Source of the DNA: Sphaerochaetaceae bacterium
GTDB lineage: Bacteria > Spirochaetota > Spirochaetia > Sphaerochaetales > Sphaerochaetaceae
Reading direction: 5' to 3'
DNA length: 48,003 nt
NCBI GenBank assembly: GCA_028532765.1
Contig: JAQQAR010000067.1
Coordinates: 1-48,003, forward strand
Shown here one piece after another: positions 1 through 8,461 of this stretch (position 1 is its first letter; every line of letters begins with the position of its first letter). The position numbers and the translations under genes are program-made. The notes below the pieces were generated by a model. It was not told where the DNA came from, made no database searches, and was given only the letters and a program-made list of their open reading frames with translations.

Positions 1-87
1 GTAGGTCCAGGAGTTCCCCACCCGCGTCACACGCAGAAAGACCTCCGAGCTCGGCGAAAGCGCTAGCCACCCGTGCTCGGTCGCTGC
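1..87. other. GC-rich patch at window edge
   Basis: Bases 1-90 contain 58 G or C by hand count, about 64%, against a clearly AT-rich neighbourhood. The patch coincides with the point where the methylase frame stops looking like its family. It could be a mobile-element end, a recombination junction or an assembly artefact. I cannot tell which. Confidence 0.4.
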
Positions 88-486
88 TTTCACTCCAATA
101 GGAACATTGAAAACGCCGTTTTTATTTTCACGATACATCCCATTAAAGCAAGTTCTATTTAAGTAAAGGAATCTAGCCGCTTGTTCAATTTCTCCTTCTG
201 GAATATTAGTACGTGTTAGGTAATAATAATCAGGGCTGTGTTGTTCCTGATGAAATTGAAGAATTTTCCCCAGTTGCAAATAATGCTTTCGCATAATTTG
301 GTAAACGTTAATCAAATCACTATTGATATCCGCAAGTATCGCATTTTCCGGTAAAAGATAAAAAAACACCGATCCTCCCCCTAAAAAGGGTTCGATATAA
401 TTCTTTTCAATTTTCTTAGGGAGGTAATTATGATGTTTCGAAATAAACCATCGCTTACCTCCGGGCCACTTGAGAAAAGTATTCAT
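1..486 (-). CDS. dam: D12-class (Dam-type) DNA adenine methyltransferase, 3' part outside the window
   Basis: This gene transfers a methyl group from S-adenosylmethionine to adenine N6. The visible 162 codons begin MNTFLKWPGGKRWFI, the usual FxxPGGK SAM-binding start of Dam-type enzymes, followed by EPFLGGGSVFFYL and by LADINSDLINVYQ, both standard in the family. The later segment FLYLNRTCFNGMYRENKNGVFNVP is also typical. Family members are about 260-290 residues, so roughly 40% is missing beyond base 1. The last 29 codons (about bases 1-87) are unlike the family and sit in DNA of about 64% GC, so the open frame may leave the true gene there. It lies 112 bp downstream of, and on the same strand as, the DGQHR/HEPN gene and is probably co-transcribed. 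The family assignment is secure; the role (restriction-modification, defence or housekeeping) is inference. Confidence 0.85.
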   Translation of the reverse strand, partial: MNTFLKWPGGKRWFISKHHNYLPKKIEKNYIEPFLGGGSVFFYLLPENAILADINSDLINVYQIMRKHYLQLGKILQFHQEQHSPDYYYLTRTNIPEGEIEQAARFLYLNRTCFNGMYRENKNGVFNVPIGVKAATEHGWLALSPSSEVFLRVTRVGNSWTY

Positions 487-598
487 CTATCAATATCCAT
501 ATTCTTAGAAACCATTAAAATTCCTATTAGTCAGATACTATAAGAACAACTTGGAAAAGTCTTTTTGAGGTTAATTACCATTGATGCTATCTATTCAA

Positions 599-2899
599 CT
601 ATACATTTTTCTTTGTAACTACTAGCCACTTGTAAATCTCGCTAAGAAAGTTGAAATCTTCTAGGCCTACAGGATTGTTGTGATGACTTTTATTTCGAAT
701 AGTATTCAGTTGAACCATCCATTTGGTTTTTTCAGTCTTCCCTCCTGAAATTTTCTGTTCTCCTGGCCTGGTATAGCATTTTTCAAACAAAGTCTGCCAA
801 TTTTTACCATGAATAGCAATCTCCCGATAATTTATAAGTACCAGACAGTCCCATGGATTCGTTGTGCCTACAGGCAAATTGTTCTCATAGTCCTTATCCC
901 TTGCAAGCCTTGTTGCATTATCATAGACGGATTTAGAAACACCCGACGTAAACCATGATTGCCCATACTCCGATTCTAGCTTTTCCCTGAAATCCTTATT
1001 CAATCGAGTTTCAATCTCATTGATCATTCTGAAAGACTCAACATTATATTCAGTTGTATTTTTCTCTTTCCAATCTTCAAGCCCATCGGGATTGAAGATG
1101 TTAATTGAATCAGAAATTACCTTTTGATAAATCCTCCATACCTTTGTCTTTCCTCCGCTACCATAAGATGTCCTGATTTCAGTCTTCTGATCTATGGAAA
1201 TCGATTGATAATAACTAATGAGTGGGTCAACATAGCATTTTGTATTCTCAAAAGCTTCATGTATATTATTAACAGGTATGCTTAGCGCCTTTTGTTTGAC
1301 CAAATGGTTAACAACATCATTCAAGATTCTGATGATGGCATGAATGCTATTGTTGCTAGTTAAAACGTCCTTTCCGTCTTTATTTCCTTCCCAGTCTTTA
1401 ATTAAATTATTCTTAATATAGCTAAATACATTCTCCAGATAGCTATACAAATTGTTCAACGTAGTTTCGCAATCATCACTATCAAAAGTACCTTGAGTTG
1501 ATAATTTATTATCTTTCGAATAGATATTGAGAAAATCAGCCAATTTAATTGCATTTTCAATTGTATCGATAGTAATAAGTGCCTTCGAATCCCTTTCGTT
1601 TTCACCAATACGAATCCGTTGATACAAAGGGGATGTTTGCCGTTCTCCGAAGCGAATTGCTATACGTTGTCGTAATGCTAACCTTCGATTATTTAAGTTT
1701 CCATCATCCCATAACAGATCTGCATTCAGTGTATTTCTCAGATTCTTAGGTACTGATTTCTGATTCTCATTAATTTGCATAAAAAGTTCGACTTGCTTTG
1801 TTCTGTCAAGGTTTTCGAATGCAACAACAGGAACTTCATTGTTACTTAAATATTTTGTGCTAGTATATCCATACAATCTATGTTGGCCATCGATGATATA
1901 TGCTGTTCCATAACATTGTGGTAAATGAAGTATTCCAATCTTCGTCCTATCTGAATCACCCCGTAATTCCTTTGGGGCAGAATCAAATCTCAAGGTTTGC
2001 TCTCCAGTATTTAAACTGACAATAATAGAATTGGGGAAATACCCTCCGTTGTTGATAAATTGTCTGATAGCTTTTAGTCGATTCTTTTTAATAATTCGTT
2101 GATAAGAGGGCATCATATCATCGTTGGCTTCTGTCCTATGTAATACATAGGAGATTTTTAACAACTTCTCAGGTTCGATTGTGAATGAATAGTAAGTAGT
2201 ACCTCCCATTTTCCCTCGGATTGCAGGTACTTTATTCTCCATTGCACCAATGCATTGGCCTTCGAAGAGTTTACTAAGAAACTGGTAACGAGCAGCTGAG
2301 CCCAAGTGAGACACTAATTCTGTGTAATATCTAATTGTATGAGCTTCATGGTGAGCAATTCCGAAAGATTTCATTATTTCACTATCTTGGTCAGAAATTT
2401 GATAATTTTTTGTAGCAAGTACAAATTTAGGCTTTCTCTTCGGTTGATCCGGAAATGCGTTTTTGACTGTTTGGATCAATCCCCCTCTATAGCCATTCAT
2501 TTTTACAAGGTCATCTTTAAAATCTCCTAATTGCCAGTTCTCAGAACATTTACATTTGATAAAAAGTATCGTTTCATCATCCATAGCAAATACATCAATT
2601 TGCTGAGCAAGATCCGCTTTTTTATCATCAAAGGGTATCTTGATCGGATTGTCATGATTTAATATCTCAAATCCCAGAGACGCGAGCATTACCCAGATTT
2701 CATCAATAAACTGTTCATCCAGAGGTTTCAGCCGTCTCATTTTATTAACTGTCTTGAACTCCTTCTGGAGTTCCCAGCCATCTTCGATAAATGCATTTGT
2801 GAGAGTTTTATTGATGCTTTTATGCACATGTTGATCACTTCGAACCTTTTGATTCCTTTTAATTTGATCACCGTAAATCAACCCATCAGTCCATACCAT
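599..2899 (-). CDS. DGQHR-domain protein with degenerate nuclease-like N-terminus and HEPN-like C-terminus
   Basis: The protein is 766 residues. Residues 337-341 read DGQHR in the context AYIIDGQHRLYGY, the signature of the DGQHR/DndB-like family linked to DNA modification and phage defence. Residues about 60-165 resemble a PD-(D/E)XK nuclease core: IDVFA at 101-105 supplies the Asp, but the ExK position reads FIKCK (113-117), with Lys where the catalytic Glu is expected, so this domain is probably inactive. Near the C-terminus, R735-N-K-S-H-H740 fits the RX4H motif of HEPN RNases, within a helical, Swt1-like tail. The start at 2899 is preceded by GGAGG about 6 bases upstream. The Dam-type methylase follows on the same strand. 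Membership of the DGQHR family is seen in the sequence; the defence role and RNase activity are inferred. Confidence 0.8.
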   Translation of the reverse strand: MVWTDGLIYGDQIKRNQKVRSDQHVHKSINKTLTNAFIEDGWELQKEFKTVNKMRRLKPLDEQFIDEIWVMLASLGFEILNHDNPIKIPFDDKKADLAQQIDVFAMDDETILFIKCKCSENWQLGDFKDDLVKMNGYRGGLIQTVKNAFPDQPKRKPKFVLATKNYQISDQDSEIMKSFGIAHHEAHTIRYYTELVSHLGSAARYQFLSKLFEGQCIGAMENKVPAIRGKMGGTTYYSFTIEPEKLLKISYVLHRTEANDDMMPSYQRIIKKNRLKAIRQFINNGGYFPNSIIVSLNTGEQTLRFDSAPKELRGDSDRTKIGILHLPQCYGTAYIIDGQHRLYGYTSTKYLSNNEVPVVAFENLDRTKQVELFMQINENQKSVPKNLRNTLNADLLWDDGNLNNRRLALRQRIAIRFGERQTSPLYQRIRIGENERDSKALITIDTIENAIKLADFLNIYSKDNKLSTQGTFDSDDCETTLNNLYSYLENVFSYIKNNLIKDWEGNKDGKDVLTSNNSIHAIIRILNDVVNHLVKQKALSIPVNNIHEAFENTKCYVDPLISYYQSISIDQKTEIRTSYGSGGKTKVWRIYQKVISDSINIFNPDGLEDWKEKNTTEYNVESFRMINEIETRLNKDFREKLESEYGQSWFTSGVSKSVYDNATRLARDKDYENNLPVGTTNPWDCLVLINYREIAIHGKNWQTLFEKCYTRPGEQKISGGKTEKTKWMVQLNTIRNKSHHNNPVGLEDFNFLSEIYKWLVVTKKNV

Positions 2900-3977
2900 A
2901 TTTATCCTCCATGAAGAATTAAAGAATACTAGTCACAGACAGGCTACCCTATCAACCTCCATCGAATTAGCTTAGATTATTTGGATAATACCTGCCAAAG
3001 TTTCTCAATCTGTATCAAATAGAACAATCCCCAACATTATCATCAATTGATTTCAGGATCAGTGTAGCTTGCCATCTCTCCTTCTTCACGAATATCTTTG
3101 CTTTGGGTGGTAAATATTGAGACAGTCTATGATTATTATACACATAAATTTCAATATTAATAGAACAAATTTCAAAAGGGTCTCTTGGAGTCAGTTGTTA
3201 TGATTTTCACCGATGATTTGAAGTAAGATTCCATACAATTGCCAATAGAGTTTTCCCATCTCTCAGGCATCGTTTTTAAATATTTAAAGATGGTTTTTAG
3301 GTAAAAACTTTTGCCTTTGATATGGTTATGCAATAGTTTACACTTCTGCAAGTGACGGCACGCGCTTTGGAAACACTTTCTGCTCGCCTGCCTTCGTTAT
3401 GGTTTACAATCATCAACATCAAGATCGGCTTTCGACTTCCCTTACAGCGCACTCCCAGTGTAAGTTGTCTTCGTCCCATGATGTCTCCGTGTATTTTTGA
3501 TTTGTGGTAAAACCAAGAATATCACGGTTCCCATGGAATCCTCTTTTTTCTTCATCTCTTATTTTTTTGGGTGGACACTTAATGTTACTGCCCGCGCCAG
3601 ACGCATAAATCAAAACAGGACCTAAATATATCGACATATTTCGCCATTGAGCTGACAGAGAATTATAACCTTAAGCTTTACACATCATTAACCAAGTAAA
3701 GCGATGTTAGAATATTGAGTTGGGAAAGTGGAGTTCAAGTGATTATAGAGACGGCCCCGGGCCCGTAGGCAACCGGAGCTCGATCACTCACTTGGACCCT
3801 AATGCTACACATGCAAAAAGTCAATGCAAAGACCAACTATTGAAGGGCTTTCTAACTGTAAAAAGTACCAATACATGTACCAACTCCAGGATGTTTCTCC
3901 CTGATTTTTATTATTTCATAATGCTTATCAATAAATGAATTATAATCAGTTTCCAACCTACCGCTGCTTCAGCACCA
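2900..3977. other. 1.08-kb stretch without a convincing gene
   Basis: Only short open frames (60-72 codons) occur here, on both strands, and none resembles a family I know. The sequence is mostly AT-rich, with a short GC-rich block around 3750-3790. It may hold decayed insertion sequence or defence-gene remains, but I see no terminal repeats or transposase motifs that would prove it. Confidence 0.5.
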
Positions 3978-4226
3978 TTAATACCGCGAATCCTCGTTCA
4001 GGTAAAATTCAAGGTCCAGGTAGATATCCTCAAGCTTTGTACGTGCCCAAAGGTTCTTGCGTAGGAACTTCAAGCTGGATTTGATGCTGGGGTCGTTATA
4101 GAAGCATTGTAGTTGCACCATGTCGTACAGTCCTTTCCAGCCGTAGTAATCGACCAGACGGATAAGCAGATTCTCCAGTGTTATGCCATGCAGGGGGTTA
4201 TTCACTTGTGTAGTTGAATTGGTCAT
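3978..4226 (-). CDS. VF530 family DNA-binding protein (DUF2132)
   Basis: This is an 82-residue protein matching the small VF530/DUF2132 family: [22 protein letters not shown] is followed by [22 protein letters not shown], the most conserved block of the family. The family fold is a small helical DNA-binding domain; its cellular role is unknown. The start ATG overlaps the stop of a ywbE remnant (ATGA), showing the two were translationally coupled in an ancestral operon. The first 78 bp of this gene are duplicated at 15999-16077. The whole gene survives here although its upstream partner has been cut off. Confidence 0.85.
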   Translation of the reverse strand: MTNSTTQVNNPLHGITLENLLIRLVDYYGWKGLYDMVQLQCFYNDPSIKSSLKFLRKNLWARTKLEDIYLDLEFYLNEDSRY

Positions 4227-4308
4227 GTCTGTGATAGAATCTCCTTCACACGCCCTACTTCACCACTCTCAAGACGGACCTTGATACCATGCGGATGCAT
4301 GCGAGAGT
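4148..4308. repeat. Left copy of 161-bp direct repeat (ywbE/VF530 junction)
   Basis: This segment matches 15999-16159 in the same orientation at a constant offset of 11851 bp, with no gaps. By eye there are 5 mismatches (4235, 4238, 4277, 4289, 4301), all in the ywbE half; the first 87 bp are identical. It contains the start of VF530 and the end of ywbE. Confidence 0.95.
4223..4308 (-). pseudogene. ywbE C-terminal remnant
   Basis: The frame reads [18 protein letters not shown] and onward to the same stop as the intact ywbE at 16074-16274. Only about 28 C-terminal codons are left, with no start or ribosome site; homology to the intact copy stops abruptly at 4308. The base differences from the intact copy are silent or nearly so. 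This is the outer stub left where the island boundary cuts the ancestral gene. Confidence 0.85.
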
Positions 4309-4425
4309 ATTGAATCAATGAGTGTTCCTGTACATCATAACTAGAAGCGATTGTTTTTTGGTACAGGGTGATATACTTTATATCATAGATATCCAATTGG
4401 CTTTATTCCATCTGCATATACCGTA
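4309..4425. other. Short spacer between repeat and pdxA2-like gene
   Basis: No gene is visible. A small perfect hairpin, TGATATA-CTT-TATATCA, lies at 4369-4385, just downstream of the minus-strand operon. It has no clear T-run on the minus strand, so it is at best a weak terminator. Confidence 0.35.
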
Positions 4426-5427
4426 TTACTCAGCTGTGAGATGATTGGCCATACGAGAGGCCATCTTGACAGCATTCTCAAACGCACGTGTCTTTACAAT
4501 ACCCGTTCCTGCGATATCGTACGCAGTACCGTGGGCACAGGTGACAATTGGTGCTGGGAATCCTCCTGCAATCGTGATTCCCTCGTCAAAGCCAGTAAGC
4601 TTCAATGCAATTTGACCTTGGTCGTGATACATCGTAACCACACCATCGAAATCCCCTCTCAGAGCCTTGATGAATGTGATGTCACTGGGGTAGGGCCCGG
4701 AGGCATCAATACCCATCGCTTGTGCTTTTTCAATCGCTGGCTCAATAACTTCAATCTCCTCACGACCGCACATCCCATGCTCACCAGCATGAGGATTGAG
4801 TGCTGCAACAGCCAGACGAGGCTTATCAATACCACTATTCCTTATGGATTTGTTTACAAGTCGAACAGCACGCAGGATGCTTTCGACACTCAGATGGTTG
4901 CTGACCTCACTGATGGGTATATGGCTGGTAGTCCTGCTGGTCCAGAGATTGCCCAATACATTGATCTCCCCAAACGGTTCTGTATGGTTGAACAAGTTTG
5001 CAAGAAAGTGTTGTTCGCTCTCGGCCTTGATACCCGCTTCCTTAAGACCTGCTTTATTGAAAGGGGCGTAGCAGAACCCTTCGATTTCCTTTTTCTTATA
5101 CAACGCTACGCACAATCTCAAACCATCTAGATTGGCTTTTCCCGCTTCTACAGTGAGTTCACCAAAGGGGATTCTGTCAGGATCTTGGTTCTTCTGATCA
5201 AGTACAGCCAGGTTTCCTTCCCAATCGATATGATTAATATCAGAGACGACCTGTAACTCTCTTGATGCTTTAATCACCTGGAATGCACGTTCAAGAAGGC
5301 GTACATCACCAACGATGACAGGCTTGCAGTACGACTCATAGAACTTCTGTATAGCGAGCTTTGCTACAATCTCCGGACCGACTCCGGCCCCATCCCCGAT
5401 CAATATAGCAATTACTGGTCTTTTCAT
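4426..5427 (-). CDS. PdxA2-type 4-phospho-D-threonate/erythronate dehydrogenase
   Basis: This is a PdxA-family NAD-dependent metal enzyme, 333 residues from ATG 5427. An upstream TTG at 5439 is also in frame, but MKRPVIAILIGDGAGVGPE is the usual family N-terminus and an AAGG lies upstream. The metal-binding histidines appear in ALNPHAGEHG, MYHDQGQIALK and CAHGTAYDIAGTG. True vitamin B6 PdxA and the catabolic PdxA2 look alike; here the next gene upstream is a DUF1537 kinase, the diagnostic partner of PdxA2. In that established pathway the kinase makes 4-phospho-D-threonate or -erythronate, and PdxA2 oxidises it so that it decarboxylates to dihydroxyacetone phosphate. It is the last gene of the minus-strand sigma-54 operon. 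The exact stereochemistry of the substrate cannot be read from sequence. Confidence 0.85.
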   Translation of the reverse strand: MKRPVIAILIGDGAGVGPEIVAKLAIQKFYESYCKPVIVGDVRLLERAFQVIKASRELQVVSDINHIDWEGNLAVLDQKNQDPDRIPFGELTVEAGKANLDGLRLCVALYKKKEIEGFCYAPFNKAGLKEAGIKAESEQHFLANLFNHTEPFGEINVLGNLWTSRTTSHIPISEVSNHLSVESILRAVRLVNKSIRNSGIDKPRLAVAALNPHAGEHGMCGREEIEVIEPAIEKAQAMGIDASGPYPSDITFIKALRGDFDGVVTMYHDQGQIALKLTGFDEGITIAGGFPAPIVTCAHGTAYDIAGTGIVKTRAFENAVKMASRMANHLTAE

Positions 5428-5505
5428 TATCAATACCAACCTTTGGCCTTCAAAAAGACCCTTCCCTTTTCCAATGCTGACTCAAGAAGGAACTTATCCT
5501 GTTCA

Positions 5506-6771
5506 TCAAGCATGCAAACAATCCTGTGCCTTTTTAAAAAAATCAACGGACCCGAAATTTCCCGACTTGAGCGCCAGATGAATTTCCTTGTTTACTGCTC
5601 GTACCCAAGGAACCCCTGGATCGATCTGAGGCCCGATCAAGAAACCCTCAATTCCCAACCTCTTCGCAACCACACCAGAAGTCTCACCCCCTGCAATAAT
5701 GTAGTTTCTTATGCCAATATCATAGAGCGCAATTGATAACTGTGCGAAGAATCGTTCGACCTCCTGGCCGATATCGATATGTGGATATTGCAACCCAAGT
5801 TCTTTGACCCTCTCTGCAGATTTTGTTGCATATACCAGTGGGGCATAGGAATGATTAATATTCTCTGCGACCCAAGCCGTAATGTCAGCAACATATTCGT
5901 AATTGTTCTGGTCATAGGCTCCGATGTCAAAAGAGACTGAAGGGGCAATCGCTTTGTATGCATCCACTTGGAGGTTTGTCGCTTGTGAACATGAACCAGC
6001 AAGGATGATGGATTTTGAAAGTTTTGGCTTACCCTTCTCAATTGCTTTCTCTTTTTCCTGCGAACTTTTCTTTGTCAATTTTGCCAAGCTTTCGGCAACA
6101 CCCGATCCTCCGGTCAACAATACAAGATCTTTCGTTGCGCGGGCGATAATGTCCAAATGGTTTTGCTTTAAAGCATCCACCACAACATAAGAAAAGCCAC
6201 TGTCTCTTGCCTCTTCTATGCAGCGCTTCAGATGATTCGATCCCTTCTCCACTGCTTCAACATGGATTTCACAAGCCTTGTGAGCGGATTGTGCTTCCAT
6301 CAACCGAAGGAGCTTGGCATCATGCATCGGAGTAACAGGATGATGTCTCATTCCTGATTCATTAAGCAGAACATCTTGGACAAACAAGTAACCTTTATAC
6401 ACGGTGCGTCCATTAATCGGAAGAGCTGGGCATATAATGGTAATTGTACTTCCCAATGCCTCCATCAGGGCATCAGTAACCGGACCAATGTTCCCCTTAG
6501 CTGTGCTGTCGAACGTGGAACAGTATTTAAAATAGAATTGTGTACAACCCTGTTCCTTAAGCCACATCAAAGCCTTCAAACTCTCATCGATTGCCTCTTG
6601 CTTCGGGCATGACCTGGACTTCAGACTAACAACGATGGCTTGGACTGTATCTTCCAGCTTGATGGAAGATACCCCATTGGTCTGGACTGTAACAACACCA
6701 TTTGCAGCGAGAAAGCCTGCGATATCAGTAGCTCCTGTAAAATCGTCTGCAATAACACCAAGCTTGTTCAT
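5506..6771 (-). CDS. Four-carbon acid sugar kinase (DUF1537 family)
   Basis: The 421-residue protein starts MNKLGVIADDFTGATDIAG, the hallmark N-terminus of the DUF1537 kinases, where the Asp-Asp and Thr-Gly residues shape the acid-sugar site. The C-terminal nucleotide-binding half shows SIILAGSCSQATNLQ and later IIAGGETSGVVAKRLG, both characteristic. These kinases phosphorylate D-threonate, D-erythronate or 3-oxo-tetronates at O4 in the cytoplasm. It lies 9 bp downstream of the SAF-domain gene and 78 bp upstream of pdxA2, in one operon. Family members are typically 410-440 residues, so this is full length. Which of the known acids it uses is not decided by sequence alone. Confidence 0.9.
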   Translation of the reverse strand: MNKLGVIADDFTGATDIAGFLAANGVVTVQTNGVSSIKLEDTVQAIVVSLKSRSCPKQEAIDESLKALMWLKEQGCTQFYFKYCSTFDSTAKGNIGPVTDALMEALGSTITIICPALPINGRTVYKGYLFVQDVLLNESGMRHHPVTPMHDAKLLRLMEAQSAHKACEIHVEAVEKGSNHLKRCIEEARDSGFSYVVVDALKQNHLDIIARATKDLVLLTGGSGVAESLAKLTKKSSQEKEKAIEKGKPKLSKSIILAGSCSQATNLQVDAYKAIAPSVSFDIGAYDQNNYEYVADITAWVAENINHSYAPLVYATKSAERVKELGLQYPHIDIGQEVERFFAQLSIALYDIGIRNYIIAGGETSGVVAKRLGIEGFLIGPQIDPGVPWVRAVNKEIHLALKSGNFGSVDFFKKAQDCLHA

Positions 6772-6780
6772 AGTTCTTCC

Positions 6781-8175
6781 TCAACCCTTCTTCAAGAACA
6801 AATCATCCTGCTCTCTACGCAGTGCCCAAAGAATTGCAGAAGCATTTTCAACCAGCATGTTTGCTGTTAGAAGTTCTCCGGCTTTAACATCCTGGTTGAG
6901 CACCATATTGTCAGCAAGGTAGTAAGGCAGTTGTACATTCTCGTCAATAGACCGTGCTGGACGTAGGATTGCTTCAAATCCATCAATTACATGATGATGT
7001 CCCAGAGCCCGTAAATGAGTTCCCTTGGGAGCATCACAGGTTGCTCGGGCAACTAAATCATAGCGTGGCGTTGGATTGTTCGATCCAGTGGGAAGGCCTA
7101 AGCGTCCAACAGACAAAACGCTGAAGAGTGCTTCGAATCCAAGGTAATGGGCAGGGTAGTAAATCAATGCACAACGGCCATTCCTGCTGACCGGGGTGCC
7201 TTTTTCCTGAAGCACCTTCCAAGTCTCTTCATCATCACACTCAACTACTACATACACCCCGCCTTCAAGACTCTGCTCGTCAGAGCGACGGAGACAGTTG
7301 ATTACATCAATCCTGTTGTAGTCGGAGAACAAACCGCCCATCTCTTTTGTACACATCAAGTCTGGAATTTCTATAGCTCTTGATATCGGGCAATGGAATG
7401 ATTCGATATCGGGATTGAACTGAGGAAGATGGTTGCTCACAATCGCCATCTCTGCAAGATCAGGAATAGCGCGCTGGCCAAAGGAGGAAAGGAGTAAACT
7501 TCTCTTTTTGATCGTGGCGATCGGATCATCTCCAAGATCCCAACAAGAGGCAAACTCCTTTAGGACAATTTCCCGCTCCATCACCTTGATAGTCTGCTTC
7601 TTTACATCATAGATAAAGTCATATTCACTTGCTTTTCCAATACTGACGATCTTCAGTCCAGCCGCCTTTACCCAAGTGACCAACCCAACCAACAGGGAAG
7701 GCTGGTCGCCTTCTGCAAGCGAGTAGATAACCCCTTGCTCACGCGCTTTGGCTGCTAATAATGAACCGATGACCGAGTCGGCTTCTTTGGTTACCATGAT
7801 GACATGCTTCTTGTTCTCTATTGCGCTCAAGGCGAAACGAGCGGCAGCTTCAGGGTTTCCGGTACCTTCCACCACTACGTTGATAGGCATCTTCATGGCC
7901 AGGGATACATCATCAAATACCAAATACTTGCCTGATCCAAAAAAACGGAGTCCTTGCTGTTCATCAGAAACATGTACGATGTCCTGCTCTGAAATTCCAA
8001 TGCTCGTATAGGCATCAATACAGGTCTGGACATTCCTGCCGCAAAGGACTCGGATGGAAACTTGTGAGCTTCTTGATCCATAGACGAAAAGAGAGTGATT
8101 GAATCCTTTTACTCCAATAATTGCGAGTTCAACTTTTTCCCCTTCATTATCCGAAAACAGTAGGTCATAGTTCAT
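6781..8175 (-). CDS. NAD(P)-binding homoserine dehydrogenase-like / SAF-domain protein
   Basis: The 464-residue protein belongs to a family with an N-terminal Rossmann domain related to homoserine dehydrogenase and a C-terminal SAF domain. Visible support: VVVEGTGNPEAAARFALSAI around residues 100-120, then KKHVIMVTKEADSVIGSLLA, and a C-terminal LADNMVLNQDVKAGELLTANML that fits the SAF fold. The track-length frame starts earlier, but ATG 8175 has GGAGA 7-8 bases upstream and lies just downstream of the sigma-54 promoter, so the longer start at 8238 would precede the transcript. It is first in the operon with the kinase and PdxA2. A likely role is oxidising or isomerising the sugar acid before phosphorylation; that is inference from context. 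Confidence 0.75.
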   Translation of the reverse strand: MNYDLLFSDNEGEKVELAIIGVKGFNHSLFVYGSRSSQVSIRVLCGRNVQTCIDAYTSIGISEQDIVHVSDEQQGLRFFGSGKYLVFDDVSLAMKMPINVVVEGTGNPEAAARFALSAIENKKHVIMVTKEADSVIGSLLAAKAREQGVIYSLAEGDQPSLLVGLVTWVKAAGLKIVSIGKASEYDFIYDVKKQTIKVMEREIVLKEFASCWDLGDDPIATIKKRSLLLSSFGQRAIPDLAEMAIVSNHLPQFNPDIESFHCPISRAIEIPDLMCTKEMGGLFSDYNRIDVINCLRRSDEQSLEGGVYVVVECDDEETWKVLQEKGTPVSRNGRCALIYYPAHYLGFEALFSVLSVGRLGLPTGSNNPTPRYDLVARATCDAPKGTHLRALGHHHVIDGFEAILRPARSIDENVQLPYYLADNMVLNQDVKAGELLTANMLVENASAILWALRREQDDLFLKKG

Positions 8176-8212
8176 AATGTATCTCCATCTTTGGCGTGTA
8201 GTAACCAAATGA

Positions 8213-8229
8213 TGCAAGAACAATGCCAA
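8213..8229 (-). promoter_or_regulatory. Sigma-54 (-24/-12) promoter for the acid-sugar operon
   Basis: On the minus strand this reads TTGGCATTGTTCTTGCA: GG and GC dinucleotides separated by exactly 10 bases, embedded in TTGGCA and TTGCA, an almost ideal RpoN promoter. It lies 38 bp upstream of the chosen start codon at 8175. The adjacent divergent gene encodes a sigma-54 activator. Confidence 0.85.
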
Positions 8230-8267
8230 CACTACCAATATTTTGGGTGGTCAGTGAAAAACTACCA

Positions 8268-8306
8268 ATGTAATAAGAGAATTTGGAACGAATTCTCTTA
8301 TTACAT
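8268..8306. promoter_or_regulatory. Perfect 16-bp inverted repeat between divergent genes
   Basis: Arms 8268-8283 and 8291-8306 are perfectly complementary (arm core TAATAAGAGAATT) around a 7-base loop, TGGAACG. It lies about 40 bp upstream of the minus-strand sigma-54 promoter. There is no T-run, so an operator or structural element seems likelier than a terminator. Confidence 0.6.
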
Positions 8307-8411
8307 CAATAATTACAAATTAAAGCTGTGAGAATCATATTCAGCCAATCTTGATTTTCTCCTTGTATGACCTTTGTGATTACGAATCTACGTAAAATTG
8401 TTACCTTCTCT

Positions 8412-8427
8412 ATTGCAATCATGCAAT
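8412..8427. promoter_or_regulatory. Candidate activator-binding palindrome ATTGCA-N4-TGCAAT (site 1)
   Basis: The sequence is ATTGCAatcaTGCAAT, with an extra ATTGCA half-site at 8433-8438. It lies about 183 bp upstream of the minus-strand sigma-54 promoter and 34 bp before the activator's own start codon. The same palindrome with a different 4-base spacer recurs at 10356-10371, upstream of the second sigma-54 promoter. This places it as the upstream activating site of the PrpR-type regulator, possibly also used for autoregulation. Confidence 0.7.
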
Positions 8428-8461
8428 AATAGATTGCATCAGTACAATTGAGGAGAAATGG

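Noticed and set aside
3297-3938. Three 60-72-codon frames in the 2.9-4.0 kb gap
   Set aside because: No family resemblance, no good ribosome site and mutual overlap; treated as possible debris only.
4441-5130. 229-codon plus-strand open frame inside pdxA2
   Set aside because: It is antisense to a strongly conserved PdxA-family gene, has no ribosome site and no family-like sequence.
4426-5427. Assignment as vitamin B6 PdxA
   Set aside because: The DUF1537 kinase partner, sigma-54 control and TRAP importer point to the catabolic PdxA2 role.
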